Assembly (NCBI GenBank): GCA_964017195.1 | Contig: OZ024896.1 | Location: 32,207,807 to 32,271,806 of the forward strand | Reading direction: 5' to 3' | Length of the DNA: 64,000 nt | Source of the DNA: Siderastrea radians | Lineage: Eukaryota; Cnidaria; Anthozoa; Scleractinia; Rhizangiidae | Shown here: positions 33,275 to 44,431 of the stretch, one piece after another | How the letters are laid out: every line of letters starts with the position of its first letter | Position numbering within the stretch: position 1 is the first letter of the stretch | Notes under the pieces: model-generated | Told to the model about the DNA's origin: nothing | Databases searched by the model: none | What the model saw: only the letters and a program-made list of their open reading frames with translations | Program-made: the position numbers and the translations under genes

Positions 33275-36200
33275 TTAAACTAAACTAAACCTCTGATAAA
33301 CGAACACCACTATTTCCCTGTTCTTATTTATAACATGGACCTCATTCGCTACCCGCACCTGTTTTGAAGAAAGGAAATACTCTTTCGCTGCCTTCATTCT
33401 GTGCTCTCCTAGTCCACGCCTCACATATCGAGTGTGAATAGGGCACGTGTGGAGAATATAGGTTGCCATGGTAACTAGGTCGGGGTGTAGCCAGCCGTCG
33501 TTTTCAACTGGTGGATTAACCTTAATCACGTGATCTTTAATGCTGTCCTCTCCCATCGATAACAAGCTTTCAACAGCCACGTTTCCTAACAACAACATGA
33601 TATCTAAGAATCAGCGGATAACTAGTACAGTTTAAACGATTTTTCAGCAGAAATTCATGAACCTGACGTCTTGGATTCCATTTCAAAATTAACTCCTACC
33701 CAAGAGTTTCGCAAAGAATACGAAAATCAATTGCAAGGGACCGGTAACGATTCTGATTCTCACCTTCTTCGTTGACAATGACCACGGAATTGAGGCTGGT
33801 GGAGTAGAACCTGGACCCTAGACTGTCAAGTACTGAATGTGTGTCAAGTGAAGTCACTGGCACACGTTTCATCAGAACTTCTTGGGTCTCGCATTTGGCT
33901 AAAAGCGTTTCCCACTCTGAAACGACGTTTTCCGGAGCAAGAATAGCGATTTCCTTATCCTGAGCAAAGACTGCTTTTGCAATGCAAACAACAGCTGCAA
34001 ATTGCTCCTTGGAAACTCCCACTGTTACTATAGCAACCGACGACGCATGGGAAAGTATCATGGCTGACTTCAAAAGATCGTATTCCGGAATTTCGAAGCG
34101 ATTTGTTGCGGTTTTGTGCGTTTTGAACTCGTTTTGTTTCGCTGTGATTTGATCGATGGCTTCCTGGGATACCAAGGAGGCAAACTGGGGTTTCTCAGAG
34201 AGGAAAATTACTTTGGGGGAAAGACGTTTTTCTGCAGCAGGTTGGTGCTCTTTGTAGTAATCTGCGACCAGCTTGTCTGTGATCAAAAGCGAGCCCACAC
34301 ATTGAGGTGACAAAACGACAGCGATGTTAGGTTCTGTAAAAGGAACAAAGAAAAGTTTCTTGATAGAATTTACGAAAACATAAGCCGATATGAGGAAGAT
34401 ACAGCTTGGTAGTTTCCAACCTTTGAGCCTGTGAGTGAAATCCTTTGAAGTACTTTTTCCGTGGTGATGTTTAGAACGCTGTGCAAGGTGCTTCTGAATT
34501 TGTGAATGAAATACTAAGTTTTAGTGAAAGCCATGTAGTATTATGCATGGTTCAATTTTACCTGTTACCATCCCCCCCGGGCAACCCCCGGGACAAGTCC
34601 AGCCCTTCGGGCCCGGGGGTGGGGAATTGTCTGAAACGGTTTTGTCCCGGGGGTAAGGGGGCGGGGCAAATCGAAAATAACTTCTCGTTTTTCTTGTGAA
34701 GCACGTCACTAGCTTATCACTTCTCAGTTGACACAATGGCGCCGGACCGCGTAGAGAAGACTGCCTATTTCCAGGGAAAATCTCTAGAATTTGTAGCAGA
34801 CTGGTTGGAGAAGAATAATCTCTCGAAATTATAATCTGTATTCAAAGGCACGTTTATTATAAATTGTTAAACGAAGGTGCGTTTGATGCGTACTCGAATG
34901 GATGGCGTTCATCACAAACATAGAAATATTTCTTCAGCGTATTTGTATGAAACAAATGCACGGCTTTATATTAAACAGAGATCTCAGTCCAGTGTTCTTG
35001 TGAAACAAGCTAAGAAAAACTCCTTTAAAATGCTGTCATCAATTTGCTCACCGGACCTCTTTTGGGCATGTGCTATATTTAGAATAAAACACGCGGTGAA
35101 GAACATTTCTTTACTCGCCAGCCGAATGCCAGAGCGGTTAGACTTTTTCTTCAGTTTTCTTTTTCAATGTAATATCCTTCGTTCAGTAAACTCTTGAAAA
35201 GCGTTTAAGTTCTTGTCAAAACGTCTAGTTGTGCTATTGTACGGAAATCAATTTTAAACACAAAACAACGTATTTGTGGTTGATGAGGAGTCCCGGGGGT
35301 CGGGAATTGTCTCTTTCTGCGTGCCCGGGGGTGGGGAAAAGACCGCCAAGTAAGCAAAAAACTGCAAATCCCCGGGGGTGTGCCCGGGGGGGGATGGTAA
35401 CAGGTAGAATTGAACCCTGCATTACCTTCCTGCTGTGCTGTTTATCGTGCCGTACAAGGTGGTTCTAACTTTTGGGGAAATGGTAACACTCAAAGCCCTT
35501 TAGCAGTACTTTCACGTGGTATTCCATGAAATTCAGTACAAAGTGAAATTTCTAGTTTGAACTCGAGGACACCTTGGAAAGTGACCTCTGAGATGTACAG
35601 AAAAAGCATCTAAACATAAGCTCACTTGCAGATGCAACAACTTCGCTGCCAGATATTCCACAGCCCCAGAAAACCATAACATCGTCTTCACGAACAACTG
35701 GCTCATCACCGAAAGCAGGCTGTCGATAGTCCTCTATCCCGATTATTTTTGGATCCCCGATATGAATGGGAGCCCCGTGGGCAAACTCCAACGGGACGCA
35801 GACTTCCGCCACTTTCTGTAGGAATCCCCGAGGGATAAGTCGCATGGTCACTATCATGTCCCCTGAGAAAGGTCCCTGGGAGAGGAAATGGATTTTTGTG
35901 AGGTACGTAGGGACATCGAAGTTCTCGACCATGTGTCGGACTGGAACGTTTGCAGCCACTAGCTCGTGGTCAAATGAGAAACTGCAGCCAAAGTAGAATG
36001 TGACCATGTCTTCCCAAGGGATGTCTAACAAACTCCTAACATGTTTGGTGACTACACCACCTTCACTGATTGCGTAAAGTTGAAGGTCGGTTCTAAAGAG
36101 GAAAAGAATAGAATTCCACCTGATCATTAGCTGAAGTCAATTTTTTGCATTACCAGGGCCATAATCGGGGAAGGAGACCGTAACTTCATACCCTTTCAGA

Positions 36201-38360
36201 CAAGAGGTTGTCTCTATGCTATGTAACAAATTTGCTATTTGTTAGACAAAACTGCGCCACATGTCGATTAGTGACATGTCCGGGAAACGCGCGCGCGTAA
36301 TTGTGAGTTGTGTGCGTGGAAAAAATGAAAGTGTTTCGGCCCGTTCAAAATGGCGTCCGAAGTTTTTTACGTAGGTTGGTTTCATCTGCTAGGTGGCTCG
36401 TTAAACGGACTGAATCTACCACAACAAAAACGAAGTACTTAAAAGAATAACGGTAGAATTGAACACAAAACTGGAACAGAAAGGTAAAAACGGCCGCAAT
36501 ACCACTGCACCATTAGTGAGCTGTATTATGAACGCAATACAATGCCGCATTCTTGATAATTCTTGCACATAATCATGCGGTATATGAAATCATAGCCTAC
36601 GGGAAAAGTGTCATTTCCGCACGACTCGGCGACGAAGTCACTATTTAGGAGTCGGTGGACGAAGCCGGCCAGCAGGGAGAAGTTACCCCATTCACCTCGC
36701 CAGATCGTTAAGCTAACTGAGTCGTAAAACGCGGCCCCGCGTCCAAGCCGCGCAAAAACAACAAACAGAACAAAATATTGGAAACCCTGCGAGTAAGGTG
36801 GAGGGGGGGGGGAGTGCTAGTAACACTCCTTGTTGTTTCATGCCACAGCTAGGAGGCTTACGTCAGGCTACGTGGGTTGCCCTTGTCCCGGGTGGCATGC
36901 ATATTTTAAACATGAACGGTGAACAAGTTAAGACGGATGGATGTAAAAGCTGTCATGGCGATGCGTCTATCTTTGTACCGAAGGAAACAAACGATATTAT
37001 ATAACTGGCTTTTGCAAAAAACCTCAGACTGATAATGCGCTTCTTGCATCATTCGGGTTTTTATTAGGGTGGGTGGGGGAGTACCTCCTTTACTGCCTTT
37101 TTATGCCCGCAGTACACGAAAGGGAAAGGAAACTGTTATTTTAATACGAGCCAGATCTCAGAAGGTGTTTTATGTTTTTCAAATATACCAGACCGAGCTC
37201 TAGGAGGGGACTGGAAACTAGACTTTTTTTAGCGCTTTTTTCTCAAAATCTAGCCGTACGCCACTACCTAAGATTTTCAGGATTTAAAAAGCGGCCGTAA
37301 CTAAACACCTATGCAAGAGAAAATAAAACTCTATAAGGCAGAATTTTTGGTCGTGAAGAAAATGTCGAATTTTGGCCTTTTTGAGAATAACTTAAGATCT
37401 CTCTTACAGATTTTGCTAATGTTTTGTCTACAAGTTTAGGTTACTACCATAAATTGATGCTGAAAGTTTCACTATGGGTTATACGGTCAGTTTTTGAGTA
37501 GATTGGGATCAAACAGTCGATTTGCGACTTTTTTTGCGACCTCCTTCGTGAGCGAAACTGAGCATGCTTACAACTTAAGAGCACGCTGAAATGAGGCAAA
37601 ATGGCGAGTGCGATAAACTTAAGCGTCTGTCCTCTTATTGATGATAAATTTCGTCATAACATTGTCAAAGTGTTGTAGATCCATGAGCCGCAAACAAGAG
37701 TACAGCGTTAAAATGTTTGACAAAACCTTTGCTGATTGCGTCAGCTTTACGTGTTTCTTCCGTCTGTACTCTTATTGACATTAAAATTAGCCAATCAGCG
37801 CGCGAGAATTCGCTCAGGTTATTGTAAAAATAAGAATTTTTCAGCAACTTCTCAAGGTGTTTGTTAAGATATTTTATACCAGTAGCGCTCACGTACTGCG
37901 TCAAGGCTTCATCCATCCATGACAAAGAATGGGAAGAGTACGCCACGAGCGATTTCCACGAACCAGATCTCAGAGTTTTCTCAATGATGGCGTAAAGTAT
38001 TGCACGCGCGGAAAAAAAAATGCCATCAGAGGGAATTTCTTAGCGCACCTCAAGGCAGGGCCTCCCCCAATCCCCCGTCGTGTGAAACATCAAGATTTCT
38101 TACCTCACATCCGAATCTGAGGCTAACGGAGGAGCCGACACCTCTCCGGGCTGGCTGCGGTAAAGATGAGGGAATGCACAACTGTTCTTGTGACATAGCT
38201 GTTCAAAGTCATCCGCCAAACTGGACGGCAAGCAGGCAATGTTTGCTTGAAGATAACCGGCGCAAAACCGGCTGCACGGGAGATGCGTCAAATTGTTCTT
38301 TCGAAACTGTTCGCGTGCCTCTCTGGGATGGAACTCAATAGGATCACGTGTCAGGGACAT
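33275..38360 (-). CDS. DGLUCY: D-glutamate cyclase-like protein (DUF1445 family), possibly broken at the C-terminus
   Basis: Minus-strand exons 38360-38104 (phase 2), 36092-35626 (phase 1), 34333-33700 (phase 2) and a last exon ending at 33275. Exon 1 gives MSLTRDPIEF, then AGYLQANIACLPSSLADDF. Exons 1-2 give SDVRTDLQLYAI and the family signature FYFGCSFSFDHEL, GPFSGDMIVTMR, HGAPIHIGDPKIIGIEDY and VFWGCGIS, all matching the DUF1445 / putative hydro-lyase domain. Exon 3 holds LLKSAMILSHASSVAIVTVG, matching the start of the C-terminal DUF4392 half of mammalian DGLUCY. That enzyme is mitochondrial and converts D-glutamate to 5-oxo-D-proline. The last exon retains ATYILHTCPIHTRYVRRGLG, but the GGNE and SNWGG segments of the human protein are missing and the exon 3-4 junction is off by one base. 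Pseudogene, divergent paralogue or assembly error are all open. Confidence 0.75.
34400..35540 (+). repeat. 106-bp repeat units split by a transposon
   Basis: Diverged units at 34400-34540 and 35425-35540 were once contiguous. 'agccatgtagtatta' on the left joins 'ttaccttcctgctgtgctgt' on the right once the element between them is removed. They lie in intron 2 of the DGLUCY-like gene. Confidence 0.75.
34544..35421. mobile_element. 878-bp Harbinger-type element with TTA target duplication
   Basis: Tips tgcatggttcaattttacct (left) and the inverted copy ending 'gtagaattgaaccctgca' (right), followed inward by 'gttaccatcccccccgggc', the same C-rich subterminal style as the 465-bp family. Flanked by TTA at 34541-34543 and 35422-35424. 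It carries an ATG in gcgccggacc context at 34736 with a 32-codon frame (MAPDRVEKTAYF, then FVADWLEKNNLSKL), perhaps a transposase remnant or captured fragment. No nuclease motif seen. Confidence 0.75.
36150..36375. mobile_element. single end of the 48404-type TIR element
   Basis: 'gccataatcggggaaggaga', then 'tttgctatttgttagacaaaactgcgcca' in pieces and an 'aaaatggcgtc' strip reproduce the left end of the element at 48404 in the same order. No matching right end was found nearby, so this is a truncated or solo end in DGLUCY intron 1. Confidence 0.6.
36376..38103. other. DGLUCY intron 1, remainder
   Basis: No exon or RNA gene seen. 37665-37946 has an open minus-strand frame without splice signals or family resemblance; a G-run lies at 36802-36812. 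Confidence 0.45.
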
Positions 38361-40403
38361 CGTTACAGACTCTTATTTGTCCCAGACCTTTCTCAAAATT
38401 CTATAAAAAAGATAACAAGACATGTTCAAAAAAAACCAACCCACGATGAGGACATGAGATAAGCCTATAGACCTTACAAAACTGAAGAGCGATGAGCCAG
38501 TGACGCTGATGAAAGGTAACCACGAAACTGACGTACTATGTCCCTGTGATGTATGGCTTGTGTGGCTTCAAATACGGTTTGAGGTTATCCTACGATAGCA
38601 TTATCTCTGTAGTGAATACAGAACAAGAAATTCTGAAGAATTTACAGGCGGCGGATAGTCTCTCACCCCCCCCCCCTTCCCCTTTTCCTAAGGAAAAAAG
38701 GTTTCTTTTTTTAAAAAAAGCAACAGCGACAATCTCCTATTGTTCAAATCGCATACCAGCTAAGACCACGCAAGGCTATCAATCGCGAGTTGTTGACAGG
38801 CAACTTGATATCAGACGGGTTTTGTTAAAAGGTCACAAAAACTATAACATCTATGTATTTGTGTTCTCCTACAATCTACGTGCTCTGTCACGATCTGTCA
38901 CCGTATTCCCTTTGAAAACACGTTTTACCTTTACTTAAGTTGGATACGCCGCAAAACCCCAAAAAAGAAAATTAGACTCCTTTCTACCGTTCATTTTTTC
39001 GTAACCAACACTACTTCAAACAGAAAGGTACAACAGACTTTTAACATTGCCCTTCGCTGACCTCCTGTGCGCATTAAGCACCTCCTGTATGTGATGCACT
39101 TTAGTAGTTCCTGGTTTCCGGTGACCTGTTATCGACAATTTGCACTTCCGATACGTAAGGAATTAAATGTATGTAAACATATTATATTACGGGACGTCTG
39201 ATATGGCGCACTGTCACGATCTGCCACCGTATTCCCTTTAAAAACACGTTTTATAGACACGTCTACAGCGATTCTAATGTATTTTGTCAATACTACCCTG
39301 AAGTTTTCTGCGATCTTAGATGGAAAATTAAATTCAACTTAAAAAGATCTCCAGTAAAGATCATCATTGTTTATTCAAGTGCTAGTATGTGTCGTATGTC
39401 CGCAAAACTCAAAACAACAACATTACGCTCCTTTGTACGATTACTTTCTTCGTAACCAGAACTACTTCAAAGAACTAAAACAGACTTATAGACCTTCGCT
39501 AACCTCCTTTACACAATTACCGCGCACATCCTCTATGTAATCAATGTCATCATCTTACAAAACAAATCAACCATCTTTACCTCCACAACACCTCTTACAA
39601 ATGACAGTCAGTTCTCCGATAGATCACTAAATCTATCTGCTTGATTACAGCTACAACAGAAAAATTCACCTTAAAACTCTTCAACAAAGCTACTGCCACG
39701 AAAGAAATGTCGCGTATATGACACATTTGCTTTGAGAACTTTCTCGGTTAAGAATGTCCAGTATTTAAGGCATTGATTAACTGATCAAATGGGAAACCTT
39801 AGAGGATTTTCAAACGGACATTCCACTCCATCATTGATTTTTGGATATGGACCCAACCTGTCCAGTTGGAAGTACTCTGGAACCACTACTAACAATAGTC
39901 TCTATGAGTCATGGACAATCTCGCGGGCTAAGAACTCAGTAAAGCAACACCACATACAAAATTTTTATGCCGACATACTGACAACATCCATAACTCCCAA
40001 GTTCTCCCTAGCCTTTGTAAACACTGCCCCTTAAAAACGAAACCTCCTCAAAATAAACATTTCAACACCTATCTTTCCTCAACTTCAATACACCGCGAAA
40101 CTCAAAACAACAAAATAACGCTTCACACTTCTGTTTATAAAAATCCGTGTCACAAACAAATCGTGCGGTATTTGAAACATTAGCTTTCAATCTCCTAAAA
40201 TACACGTCATTATAACGAGCCTGATTGTTTAGAGTCCGTGCGAAGACTAAGTCTACTAACACCCGACAATTCAGGAATGTGCGTTGCATTTCATGAGACG
40301 GCAGCGACGTTTGAGACGTCACGCCGCCTAAATAGTGTGGCTGTGGAATTAGAAGGTTATCAAAAATGAGGAAACCTCTAAAGCACGAATTGTGGAGCGA
40401 TTT
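38361..40403. other. 5' flank of DGLUCY and intergenic repeats
   Basis: Holds a C-run at 38666-38677 and scattered direct repeats such as 'cgatctgtcaccgtattccc' at about 38889 and 'cgatctgccaccgtattccc' at about 39217, followed in both places by 'tttaaaaacacgtttt'-like sequence. No coding unit is supported. Confidence 0.45.
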
Positions 40404-41531
40404 TACAATACCCAGCCACTTTCCAGCGCACAAATCTACTGCTCCCGTGGTCTCTCAGTCATGGACTTAAAATGTAGTTCAACTAGTGCTCCCGCAGTCC
40501 TGCAGTCCCGTAGTGGATGAAAAACGTAAATTAAGGGAGTTGAACTAATACTCCAGCAGTCCTGCAGTCGATGAGTAACTTATATTAAATGAGTTGAACT
40601 AGTGTTCCCGCAGTCCTGCAGTCCCGCAGCCGATGAGTAACTTATATTAAATGAGTTGAACTAGTGCTCCCGCAGTCCCGCAGTCCCGTAGTCGATAAAT
40701 AAATTAAGAGAGTTGAACTAGTGCTCCCGCAGTCCTGTAGTCCCGTAGTCGATGAGTATCATATTAAATGAGTTGTACTAGTGCTCCCGCAGTCTGGCAG
40801 TCCCGTAGTCGATGAGTAACCGGCAGTCCGGTAGTCCCGTAATCGATGAATAACTTAAATTAAGAGAGTTGAACTAGTGCTCCCGCAGTCCTGCAGTCCC
40901 GTAGTCAATGAGTAACATATTAAATGAGTTGTACTAGTGCTCCCGCAGTCCGGCAGTCCCGTAGTCGATGAGTAACATATTAAATGAGTTGAACTAGTGC
41001 TCCCGCAGTCCGGCAGTCCGGCAGTCCGGTAGTCCCGTAGTCGATGAATAACTTAAATTAAGAGAGTTGAACTAGTGCTCCCGCAGTCCTGCAGTCCCGT
41101 AGTCGTAAAATAACTTTGCTTATTGTAATAATTTAGTTTGTAAATATATAAACTCCTTGATTTGATTGTACATCTTTAGTTTCCATTCCATAAATATTAT
41201 TGATATGATTGTAATTAGGTATTTACTGCTGTGAGCCCTTTGGGCCATCATAAGAAATAAACGCTAACGACTTCAAGTCCGTGCTTAACCCTTATCGATA
41301 TTTGTTGTCAATATAATTATATATGGTGTTACCATATCACCAATTGAAAGCTAACCACTTCGAGTCTGTGCTTAACCCTAATCACTAGTTCATCTCATTT
41401 GATCTAAGTTCATCGCCTACGGGACTGCAGGACTGCAGGAGCACTTGTACAACTTCATTATAAGACAATGACTGAGGGACCACGGGAGCAGTGGATTTGT
41501 GGTGCTCGAAAGTGGCCGGGTATTGTAAAGT
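40404..41531. mobile_element. TIR element carrying a 57-60 bp minisatellite
   Basis: The left arm 'tttacaatacccagccactt' with 'ctactgctcccgtggtctct' is mirrored at 41430-41531 ('gaccacgggagcagtggatt' with 'agtggccgggtattgtaaa'). Between them, about 40440-41110, are some ten units built on 'gttgaactagtgctcccgca' plus 'gtcctgcagtcccgtagtc'. An inverted fragment of the unit (tacgggactgcaggactgca) is next to the right arm, so the minisatellite probably expanded from sequence within the element. Confidence 0.75.
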
Positions 41532-42612
41532 TTAGCCCGAATTGTTATTACAAATTAAAGAAATCATTTGAGGCTCGGCTGATGTTGCTGAAAAACATAC
41601 TAGAAATAATTAGAACTATACGGTAGAGCAAAATTACACGCATCGGGGCAAGGGGTGTAACAAACAAACACATGACAGGTAATTTGCTCATTTATGCACA
41701 ATTCAGTTCAAAAGGCTTGTTCAGCTACTTACGCGTGACAATTTAACACCGTCATTTCGATTGTACATTTTCGGCCATTTTTTTTTTCATGCTACTGAAT
41801 CTGAGTCGTTTTGGCTAAAATCAATAATAGGAAGAGGCCATTTGGATACTAATATTTTCACTAGGACGTAATAACCCTCAAACGTCGTTGCTGCATGCGA
41901 AATCCGTGCAAATTGTGAATGCATTATTGTATTCATATTCAAGGATTATTGGAAAGTTCATCCTTAGAGCTACCGCGTGACGTTTTCATAAAATAATATA
42001 GCTTTGAGGAAAAAAGAGAAAGAATCACGCTCTGTGTATGTAAAGGAAACGTCAAGCTTTTACACCTTAGTTTTGGATTTAGCGACTCCCTCAAGACTGA
42101 AAAAATACGCAAAAACGATGATCTGCACTTGCATTGCAAAATTACCCTGCGAGCAGTGTCTCTCCGCTCGCAGGCTACGGTATATTTGCCTTATAAATTT
42201 GTCCACCAATTGATAGAAATGCTTTGGCTCCATATCATTCTCTCACATCAAGATGGAACTGTCAATATTGGCGATGCTGCTAAATTTAAGGTTTTCCTTT
42301 CAAAGGAAAGACCGACGTTTAAAATACAAAGTGAAAAGAAAACTGATTGGGATAAGGCCGCAGTTGACAGACGATCACTAGTGCAATTGCTGGTGCTATG
42401 TAAAATGCTGCCATAAAGGAGGCGAAATATTTAACTTACCTTGTTTGAAACGCCAGAAAAACAGATTCTGTTGTGTATTATTTTGTGCTATAAAGCATTT
42501 AAAGCTGTATGATAAAGGACCGTGACAAGAGAGTCAGCATGAAGCTTCTCATTGATATTCGTCACGCAACGCTGCTCTAAACTTCGTCCCCAGGGGCTTC
42601 TCGCCTCTCAAG
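41532..42612. other. intergenic stretch, nothing assigned
   Basis: AT-rich. Overlapping open frames between 42004 and 42416 lack splice context and recognisable motifs. Confidence 0.4.
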
Positions 42613-43393
42613 GCTGTGTTTTCACGAGCACGATTGTCTCGCTTAACATTCCTGAAGGTGTTCTGTTTACTGACTTCGTTAAGCGACTTAAAAAAGATTG
42701 GTGTTTTCACGAGTAAGATTGTATTTCATTTAAGTAATTTGAGGAGAATACGCAGGCGAATAAATTTGAATAATGGCGGGAGATGCGGACGAAGCTCACA
42801 TGTGCGTCCTTCTTTTTTTTATTACTGTATTTATGCGCTTGGTTTTCATCCGACGAAGGAACCGATTTCAGCAAAGGCTAAGGTTGCTCATAATCAGAGG
42901 CAGGAGAAGAAGAACGAAGGCGTATTTTTTGCATTCGCAAAGGAAGATCTGCCGCAGAAGAAAAGTCGCATGGGTTCTAGAAAGACCACAATTCTGGTTC
43001 GAACATATGCTTCTAAACCAATACGCAGGGTCATTAACAGATCTAGAAGGGTCATTGAACGGAAAATTATTCATCTTCGCAGAAAAAAAAACTACGCCGT
43101 GGTCACAGAAGTTTAGCGAGACGCATAAAAATAGAACCGGCGTGTTATATTTCCGATTTCAAGTGCGATTTGACAGCTTTGTCAGATGAGCTGACCACAA
43201 GTTGCTTCTCATTGGAGGAAATTGCTTGCTGACTCGCTTAAGCTACCTGGGTCGGTGGCTTAAATTTAATGAGAATTGCATTGAAGTTTGCCGACTCGCT
43301 TAACTTTAAGCGAGTCGGAAAAGCAAGTGTTTTTACGAGATTTCCGGTTGTCACTCGCTAAGCGACCTGAAAAACTGCTCGTGAAAACACGGC
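42613..43393 (+). mobile_element. Harbinger-like element fragment with partial ORF
   Basis: Termini 'ggctgtgttttcacgagca' and 'tgctcgtgaaaacacggcc' are inverted. Internal 'cgcttaa' and 'actcgcttaagc' strips recur. A frame from 42773 (MAGDADEAHMCVLLF) to 43189 has a basic stretch RRRRTKAY, then WVLERPQFW and FEHMLLNQY. This order resembles the region just before the nuclease of HARBI1-type transposases (basic tract followed by a W-V-.-P motif). The DDE domain itself is missing, so the element cannot be autonomous. Confidence 0.55.
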
Positions 43394-43953
43394 CAAAATG
43401 GCAGTTGAGTATGCTTGTTCATTTCCATGTGGTTGCACTTGTTTAGATAAGGGAGCAAATATTCTAACCGAAGGCAGATCGGGTGATTAGCGTGGGCGTA
43501 CGGTATTATATCCGGGGATTTGTGGGCTGGGAAGAGGCATCCTCCCTCATAAGCCTATAGGAAAAGTTTTTTCAGTTGTTTTAGTCTGAAGACGAAAGGT
43601 ATTTGTGTTGTTTTGTTCTGGAATAGGGTCTAGGCTTGACAGTGGGCGGGGTACTGATTTGCCCACTGGTCTGTAAAAAGTAAAGATTTTTTTGTGAGCT
43701 TCGGGTCTTCACTATTGTAGTATGCAGGCATCTGAAACAAGAATAGGCCGATGCTCTAAGCTGCCTTTTCCCGTTCTGACCAAAACATTCAGGGACCCCC
43801 GCCCCTCAGTTGTTCTTTTCTCGTGCAAATTAGTGCAATTGTTATTTAAACCATCTACAGAATTACCAAATTTTAATAACAAAGGAAAAACGAAATGAAT
43901 TCTGGTAGTTAATTGTAGTCAAATTACGCCATCGTGCAAACGTCCTATACTTA

Positions 43954-44358
43954 GGCTCAGTCTCCAGCCGTGAGTGTCTCGATGCGCCCGCGATTCTCGC
44001 CACTTTCACCTTTCACGGCTGGGCGCACGGGTTTGGTTATTGTTTAGACTGACCAATCAGAGACAAGCCCCCTGAAATTTGCAGGGCAGAATGAGCGACA
44101 TAATTTAGCGGGATTTCGTCTTTCTCTTGAAATTTCACACTTTTAGGAGGACGTTTCAGGCATACTTTTCGCATTTCGCTTTTTTTCAAGACGATAAGAA
44201 AAAAAAAACATAAAATTTAAGCAAATGACGTGTGGATTGCCTGCATAATTATTAAAATTGTAATGACGTCACGGACATGCAACCAAACCCGTGCGCCCAG
44301 CCGTGAAGGTGGCGAGAATCGCAGGCGCATCGAGACACTCACGGCTGGAGACTGAGCC
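43954..44358. mobile_element. TIR MITE with TA target duplication, copy 1
   Basis: About 405 bp. TIR ggctcagtctccagccgtga and its exact complement at the right; the inner block 'cgcgattctcgccac' and 'cacggctgggcgcac' is also inverted. Flanked by TA on both sides (43952-43953, 44359-44360). It ends 73 bp before the sulfurtransferase start codon, so it probably overlaps the promoter or 5' UTR. A second copy is at 59821-60199. Confidence 0.85.
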
Positions 44359-44431
44359 TATCCTGTACTGGGCTAGACAGCTTTGAAAGCCACACTGTCG
44401 ATTTGAACACTGTTCTTCACTGGCGGTAAAC

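Noticed and set aside
40404..41531. CRISPR-like array
   Set aside because: The units are contiguous tandem copies without unique spacers, in a eukaryotic genome and inside TIRs; it is a minisatellite.
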